Assembly: GCA_013694495.1 (NCBI GenBank)
Contig: JACDCH010000220.1
Coordinates: 1 to 5,590 of the forward strand
Source: Acidimicrobiia bacterium
GTDB lineage: Bacteria; Actinomycetota; Acidimicrobiia; Acidimicrobiales; JACDCH01
DNA: 5,590 nucleotides
Reading direction: 5' to 3'
Below, one piece after another: positions 1-2,641 of the stretch (the stretch's first letter is position 1; each line of letters starts with the position of its first letter). The position numbers and the translations under genes were made by a program. Under the pieces are notes generated by a model that was given only the letters and a program-made list of their open reading frames with translations, was not told the DNA's origin and ran no database searches.

Positions 1-3
1 ACC

Positions 4-17
4 GCGTCGCGCGACGC
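4..17. repeat. 14-bp perfect palindrome
   Basis: The sequence GCGTCGCGCGACGC equals its own reverse complement, with no spacer between the 7-base arms. It lies at the extreme left edge, about 150 nt beyond the stop codon of the antiporter gene. It could be a protein-binding dyad or chance in very GC-rich DNA. No gene around it is visible, so its role cannot be assigned. Confidence 0.4.
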
Positions 18-43
18 ACCTGTCGACCGCCGGAGGCGCAGGG

Positions 44-66
44 GTCTGGGGGCGGAGCCCCCAGGC
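44..66 (-). terminator. Strong GC hairpin, candidate terminator of the antiporter gene
   Basis: Arms CTGGGGGC (46-53) and GCCCCCAG (57-64) pair perfectly over 8 bp around a GGA loop. A T.G wobble and a G-C pair extend the stem to 44/66. On the minus strand it lies about 105 nt past the antiporter stop codon. No T-run follows on either strand, so it is not a classical Rho-independent terminator, though high-GC bacteria often use such U-less hairpins. A bidirectional role, ending an unseen gene to the left, is equally possible. Confidence 0.5.
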
Positions 67-108
67 ATCGGCCGCAGGGCGACGAAGTCGGCCGAGGACC
101 GCAACGAC

Positions 109-154
109 CGAGCGGAGCGAGGCTTCAAAACTCGCCGGAACGGAGCGAAGCGAG
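109..154. repeat. Short direct repeats in intergenic DNA
   Basis: The octamer CGGAGCGA occurs at 113-120 and again at 141-148, each inside a run rich in GAGCG/AAGCG steps. The copies flank a small AT-richer island (TTCAAAA, 124-130) that is unusual for this window. The stretch from 67 to 168 shows no convincing coding signal; it is spacer downstream of the antiporter gene. Function unknown. Confidence 0.35.
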
Positions 155-168
155 TGACGGCGAAGAAC

Positions 169-710
169 TCAGCCGGTGAGCTCGTCGACGTAGCACCAGC
201 GCCACGCCTCGCCGGTCTCGAAGCTGCGGATCACGGGGTGGGCCGTGTGCCGGAAGTGGGCGTCGGCGTGCTTGCCCTCTGACGAGTCGCAGCAGCCGAC
301 GTGCCCGCACGAGAGGCACAGGCGGAGGTGGACCCACGTGAGGCCCTCGCCCAGGCACTCGGCGCACCCGTCGGGCGTCTCGGCCGTCACCACCCTCGGT
401 GTGGCCGCGAGGTGCTCGCAGGCCCCGTCGCCGGCGCCCACGGCCTCGAGCTCCTCGTCGCGGTCGGCGGTGGAGGTGCCGATCGCCAGGTCGAGGATCG
501 ATTCCTCGACGTCGAGCAGGTGCAGGACGCGCTCGAGCACCTCGTGGGGCACGTTGCGCTCCTTGCGGATGCGCAGCACCTCGGCCCGCTCGGCCGCGAG
601 CATGACCGACCGCAGCCGCGCGTAGGCGTGGCTCGGCGTCTCGGCGTCGCCACCCAGGCGCTCCCACGCCGCGTCGGCCCGCTCGAGGCTGCGGCGCCGG
701 GCACGAGCCG
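169..710 (-). CDS. Antiporter cytoplasmic tail plus UBP-type zinc finger fragment
   Basis: After the third shift the frame reads RRRSLERADAAWERL, then a charged helical tail (LAAERAEVLRIRKERNVPHE, VLERVLHLLDVEESILDLA) typical of actinobacterial CPA1 antiporters. It ends in a zinc finger at about 178-369. Its ligand pattern is C-A-E-C (codons at 366-364 and 357-355), then LCLSCGHVGCCDSSEGKHAD, AHFRHTAHPVIRSFE and WRWCY. This matches the ZnF-UBP (BUZ) fold, which in eukaryotes holds the C-terminal Gly-Gly of ubiquitin; bacterial versions with GHVGCCDSS are known but their ligand is not. The domain lies on the cytoplasmic side and may regulate the channel-like core or recruit a partner. The fragment has no credible start of its own. 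Confidence 0.82.
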
Positions 711-1337
711 GGGCAGGTACGTGGCCGGGTACACCCACACCGGGCGCAGCACGATCACGGCGACGAGCGTGGCCACGGTCGCCGCTGCGATGCGGGTGGT
801 GCTGAGCTCGCTCTCGCCGACGGCGCCGAGGATCGTCCGCACCTGGAGGCCGATGAGCAGGAACACGGTGCTCTCCAGCAGGAACTGGATCGTCGCCCAG
901 TTCGTGCGCTCGAACACCCGGGACGCAGCCGACTGCAGGACCGGCGCCTTGTGCCCGATGAGCACGCCGGCGACCACCACGGCGAGCACCCCCGACGCGT
1001 GCACCTCCTCGGCCAGGAGGTAGGCGCCGAACGGCGTGATGAAGGAGATGGCGGTGTCGGTGAGCTCGTCGTCGAGGTGGCGGCGGATCGCGTTGACGAC
1101 GAAGGCCACGACGAGGCCGGCCACGATGCCGCCGACGGCGGAGACGGCGAACTCGCCGGCGACCTCGCCGGCGGTCACCCCGCCCGCGGCGGCGGCGATG
1201 GCGGCCCGCAGGCACACGAGCGCGGTGGCGTCGTTGAAGAGGCTCTCGCCCTCGAGGATGGTGAGGACCCGGCGGGGCATGCCGATGCGGCGGCCGATGG
1301 CGGTGGCCGCCACCGCGTCGGGCGGCGCCACGACCGC
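711..1337 (-). CDS. Antiporter core fragment (ion-site helices to last membrane helix)
   Basis: This frame carries most of the transport domain. It opens with APPDAVAATAIGRRIGMP, whose Asp lies in the ion-binding helix, followed by VLTILEGESLFNDATALV, the most diagnostic CPA1 motif. Later segments read ISFITPFGAYLLAEEVHASG, VLAVVVAGVLIGH, TIQFLLESTVFLLIGLQ and AATVATLVAVIVLRPVW, ending in VYPATYLPR. The nearest in-frame ATG is at 1331, inside the family's conserved helix, so it is not a natural start; this is the middle part of the broken gene. The downstream boundary is uncertain between about 699 and 713. Confidence 0.82.
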
Positions 1338-1686
1338 CCCACGGCGAACGCCACCGAAAGCGGGATGGGCAGCACGGCGTGGAGCACGAGGCCGACGCCG
1401 ATGGTGTTGAACACCACCAGGCCGACCGACAGCAGGGCGATCGGGCGCAGGTTCTGGCGCAGGTCGATCAGCGACGTGCGGATGGCGGCGGCGTGGAGCA
1501 GGGGCGGCAGCAGGCCGACGAGCACGACCTCGGCCTCGAGCTCGAAGCCGTCGTAGCGGGGATGAACGACCCGGCGAACCCGACCAGCAGGAGGAGCAGC
1601 GGCGCCGGCAGCGCGTAGCGGCGGGCCACGCCCCCGACGACGGTGACGACGCCGACGAGCGCGATGAGGTCGAGGGCGATGGGCAT
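1338..1686 (-). other. Antiporter N-terminal region (TM1-5), two frames
   Basis: Bases 1686 to about 1559 read MPIALDLIALVGVVTVVGG and then ALPAPLLLLLVGFAGSFIP, the first two membrane helices. After the first shift, bases from about 1558 to 1338 read YDGFELEAEVVLVGLLPPLL, then IDLRQNLRPIALLSVGLVV and the helix ending in PIPLSVAFAVG. The half-motif LLPPLLHAAA is typical of CPA1 exchangers. Translated as given, this region would yield only truncated products. Confidence 0.8.
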
Positions 1687-1768
1687 CACGCAGCAGCGAG
1701 GGGGCGGGGCGGGCCGGACCCGTGAGCTCAGGCCCTGCGGAGCGGTTCGACGGCGACGGTCGTGTGAC

Positions 1769-1785
1769 CGCAGGTCCTTCCTGCG
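1769..1785 (-). other. Small hairpin in the antiporter leader
   Basis: CGCAGG (1769-1774) and CCTGCG (1780-1785) form a 6-bp stem with a 5-nt loop. Read on the minus strand the loop is AAGGA, a Shine-Dalgarno-like core, but it sits some 80 nt before the antiporter ATG and no ORF start follows it closely. It is probably just leader structure. The rest of the gap (1687-1848) shows no small gene I can support. Confidence 0.3.
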
Positions 1786-1801
1786 TCTCCATTCGATTCC
1801 G

Positions 1802-1840
1802 GGGTCCGGCAGGAGGGCTTCGCCGACGAGAGCCGGACCC
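1802..1840 (-). terminator. 9-bp hairpin just after the repressor stop, candidate terminator/attenuator
   Basis: Arms 1802-1810 and 1832-1840 are perfectly complementary over 9 bp, eight of them G-C, around a 21-nt loop. On the minus strand the hairpin starts 8 nt past the repressor TGA, a usual terminator position. No U-tract follows (the next minus-strand bases are CCGGAATCG), so termination would be U-independent or the structure serves as RNA protection or attenuation. It would separate or tune expression of the antiporter from the repressor. Confidence 0.5.
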
Positions 1841-1848
1841 ACTCCATC

Positions 1849-2520
1849 TCAGGCGGCGGAGACGAGGATGCGGGCGGCGGCGAAGGCGCCGATGCCCACG
1901 TGACGACCGGCGATCTCGACGGTGGTGGTGCCGTCGGGCGACGCCGCGGTGATCGTGCCGGTGCGGCCGGGGAGGACGTCGGCGACCTCGAGGAACTCCA
2001 GCAGGCCGGGGGTGAACTCCAGCTCCTCGGGGATGCGCTCGACGGTGAAGCCCTCGCCCACCGACAGCTCACCCAGCGCCCGGGCGACGGGCGTCTCGTA
2101 GGCCGAGCCGGGGATGGGGTTGCCGTGGGGGCAGGTGGTCGGGTTGCCGAGGACACGGACGATGGCGCCCTCGACCTCCTCGGAGATCACGTGCTCCCAC
2201 TTGCCCGCTTCCTTGTGGGCGACCGCCCACGACAGGCCGAGCATGTCGGTCAGGAACCGCTCGGCCAGCCGGTGGCGCCGCACGACCCGCTCGGCCAGCC
2301 GCCGGCCCGCCGGGGTGAGGTCGATGCGGGTGCCCTTCAGGGCGACGAAGCCCTCGTGCTCCATCCGCTTGATCATCTCCGACACGGCCGGGCGCGACAC
2401 CATGAGCCGCTCGGCGATGCGGGCCTGGATGACGGCGACGTCGTCCTCGCGGAGCTCGAAGATCGCCTCGCAGTACTCCTCGAACGCCGGATGCCATTCG
2501 GGAGATTCGTACTCGGCCAC
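1849..2520 (-). CDS. DtxR/IdeR/MntR-family metal-dependent transcriptional repressor
   Basis: A cytoplasmic Fe2+/Mn2+-sensing repressor of 223 residues, close to DtxR (226) and IdeR (230), so all three domains are present. Residues 1-70 form the winged helix (recognition helix SRPAVSEMIKRMEHEGF, 42-58). Residues 71-145 form the dimerisation and metal domain (RRHRLAERFL, KEAGKWEHVISEEVE, CPHGNPIPG). Residues about 150-220 form the FeoA/SH3-like domain. Aligned from memory to DtxR, the ancillary site is kept (H83, E87, H102, probably E165 and E168). In the primary site E109 and H110 are kept, but Met10 is replaced by E15 (as in MntR, an acidic residue) and Cys102 by G106. Recognition residue Gln43 is E48. 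Translation begins at GTG 2520; an in-frame TAG lies 12 nt upstream and no Shine-Dalgarno is seen, fitting a leaderless message. The effector metal cannot be assigned firmly; Mn is as likely as Fe. The antiporter follows on the same strand. Confidence 0.95.
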   Translation of the reverse strand: MAEYESPEWHPAFEEYCEAIFELREDDVAVIQARIAERLMVSRPAVSEMIKRMEHEGFVALKGTRIDLTPAGRRLAERVVRRHRLAERFLTDMLGLSWAVAHKEAGKWEHVISEEVEGAIVRVLGNPTTCPHGNPIPGSAYETPVARALGELSVGEGFTVERIPEELEFTPGLLEFLEVADVLPGRTGTITAASPDGTTTVEIAGRHVGIGAFAAARILVSAA

Positions 2521-2556
2521 GGCCGGAGCCTACCGGGCGTCCCGACCGGTGGTCGG
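2521..2556 (-). promoter_or_regulatory. Candidate leaderless promoter of the repressor gene
   Basis: On the minus strand TAGGCT (2532-2527) matches the actinobacterial -10 pattern TANNNT. It is followed by exactly six bases (CCGGCC) and then the GTG start, so the transcript would begin at the start codon. A weak -35-like CCGACC lies 18 nt upstream of it (2556-2551). The lack of any Shine-Dalgarno supports leaderless translation. The match is to a degenerate motif, so the call rests mainly on spacing. Confidence 0.5.
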
Positions 2557-2557
2557 G
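2541..2557. promoter_or_regulatory. Perfect inverted repeat, candidate operator
   Basis: CCCGACC-GGT-GGTCGGG is a perfect 7-3-7 dyad of 17 bp. It covers the -35 and spacer zone of the candidate repressor promoter, where bound protein would block RNA polymerase, so autoregulation is the simplest reading. It does not resemble the AT-rich DtxR/IdeR box (TTAGGTTAGCCTAA type), which agrees with the changed recognition residue (E48) of the adjacent regulator. Another regulator, or one acting on lhr, is possible. Confidence 0.5.
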
Positions 2558-2570
2558 GAGACGACGCCGA

Positions 2571-2597
2571 TCCCCCTCCTCCTCCTCCTCCTCCCTC
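2571..2597. repeat. 27-nt homopyrimidine tract with (CCT)6 microsatellite
   Basis: Every plus-strand base from 2571 to 2597 is C or T, and 2575-2592 is six uninterrupted CCT units. The tract lies between the divergent repressor and lhr genes, about 40 nt upstream of the lhr ATG. On the minus strand it reads as repeated AGGAGG, the Shine-Dalgarno core, but no credible ORF starts just downstream of it. Such tracts can slip in length or adopt unusual structure, which could alter promoter spacing. Confidence 0.75.
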
Positions 2598-2626
2598 GCT
2601 GACGTCGGCTGTCATGGTTGCCCGGG

Positions 2627-2641
2627 TAGAACGAAGGGATG
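2627..2641 (+). promoter_or_regulatory. Start region of lhr: weak leaderless -10 candidate
   Basis: TAGAAC (2627-2632) is followed by six bases (GAAGGG) and the ATG at 2639. This mirrors the repressor start, but the last base of the -10 pattern TANNNT is C and no good -35 is visible at 17-19 nt upstream. The TAG is also an in-frame stop, which makes 2639 the first possible ATG. GAAGGG touches the ATG directly and is too close to act as a Shine-Dalgarno. The signal decides the start but is weak as a promoter. Confidence 0.3.

Larger units (their letters stand above)
169..1686 (-). pseudogene. CPA1-family Na+/H+ antiporter with C-terminal UBP zinc finger, split by three frameshifts
   Basis: This would be an inner-membrane monovalent cation/proton antiporter exchanging cytoplasmic Na+ (or K+) for H+ to control pH and salt. 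Restoring one base at each of three sites gives a protein of about 506 residues: roughly eleven hydrophobic segments, the ion-site signature VVAPPDAVAATAIGRR, the family motif LEGESLFNDATALV, a charged helical tail and a zinc finger. The frame moves near 1558-1561, 1337-1340 and 699-713, each time by an apparent one-base loss in or beside a G/C run; after the third, the original frame returns. The start is ATG at 1686 (MPIALDLIALV), with GTG one codon upstream as alternative; no Shine-Dalgarno is visible. The stop is TGA at 171-169. Apart from the shifts, the conserved motifs are intact and no stop interrupts the joined reading, so this is either a very recently broken gene or an intact gene with homopolymer undercalls. 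Exact ion specificity cannot be told. Confidence 0.88.
1713..1840. repeat. Three copies of a 9-mer in the repressor-antiporter gap
   Basis: GCCGGACCC occurs at 1713-1721 and 1832-1840, and its reverse complement GGGTCCGGC at 1802-1810. In a minus-strand transcript the order is A (1840-1832), B (1810-1802), C (1721-1713). B can pair with A (21-nt loop) or with C (80-nt loop) but not both, the arrangement expected of an attenuator or translational switch. C lies about 26 nt before the antiporter ATG. The repeat itself is seen; the switching is inference. Confidence 0.5.

Noticed and set aside
125..667. A 180-codon minus-strand frame over the zinc-finger region.
   Set aside because: It encodes Arg-rich low-complexity sequence, while another frame of the same strand gives the clear antiporter tail and UBP finger.
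699..1561. Programmed ribosomal frameshifting as the explanation for the split antiporter.
   Set aside because: Three successive -1 events would be needed, the sites are not good slippery heptamers, and no CPA1 antiporter is known to be made this way. Sequence error or mutation is simpler.
1690..1842. A longer antiporter N-terminus starting at 1842 in the same frame.
   Set aside because: The added residues are Arg/Pro-rich and unlike the family, run through the hairpin region next to the repressor stop, and precede the natural hydrophobic start MPIALDLIALV.
2571..2597. The AGGAGG repeats on the minus strand as ribosome binding sites.
   Set aside because: They are about 50 nt from the repressor GTG, and the frame that starts nearest them is a shadow inside the repressor gene.
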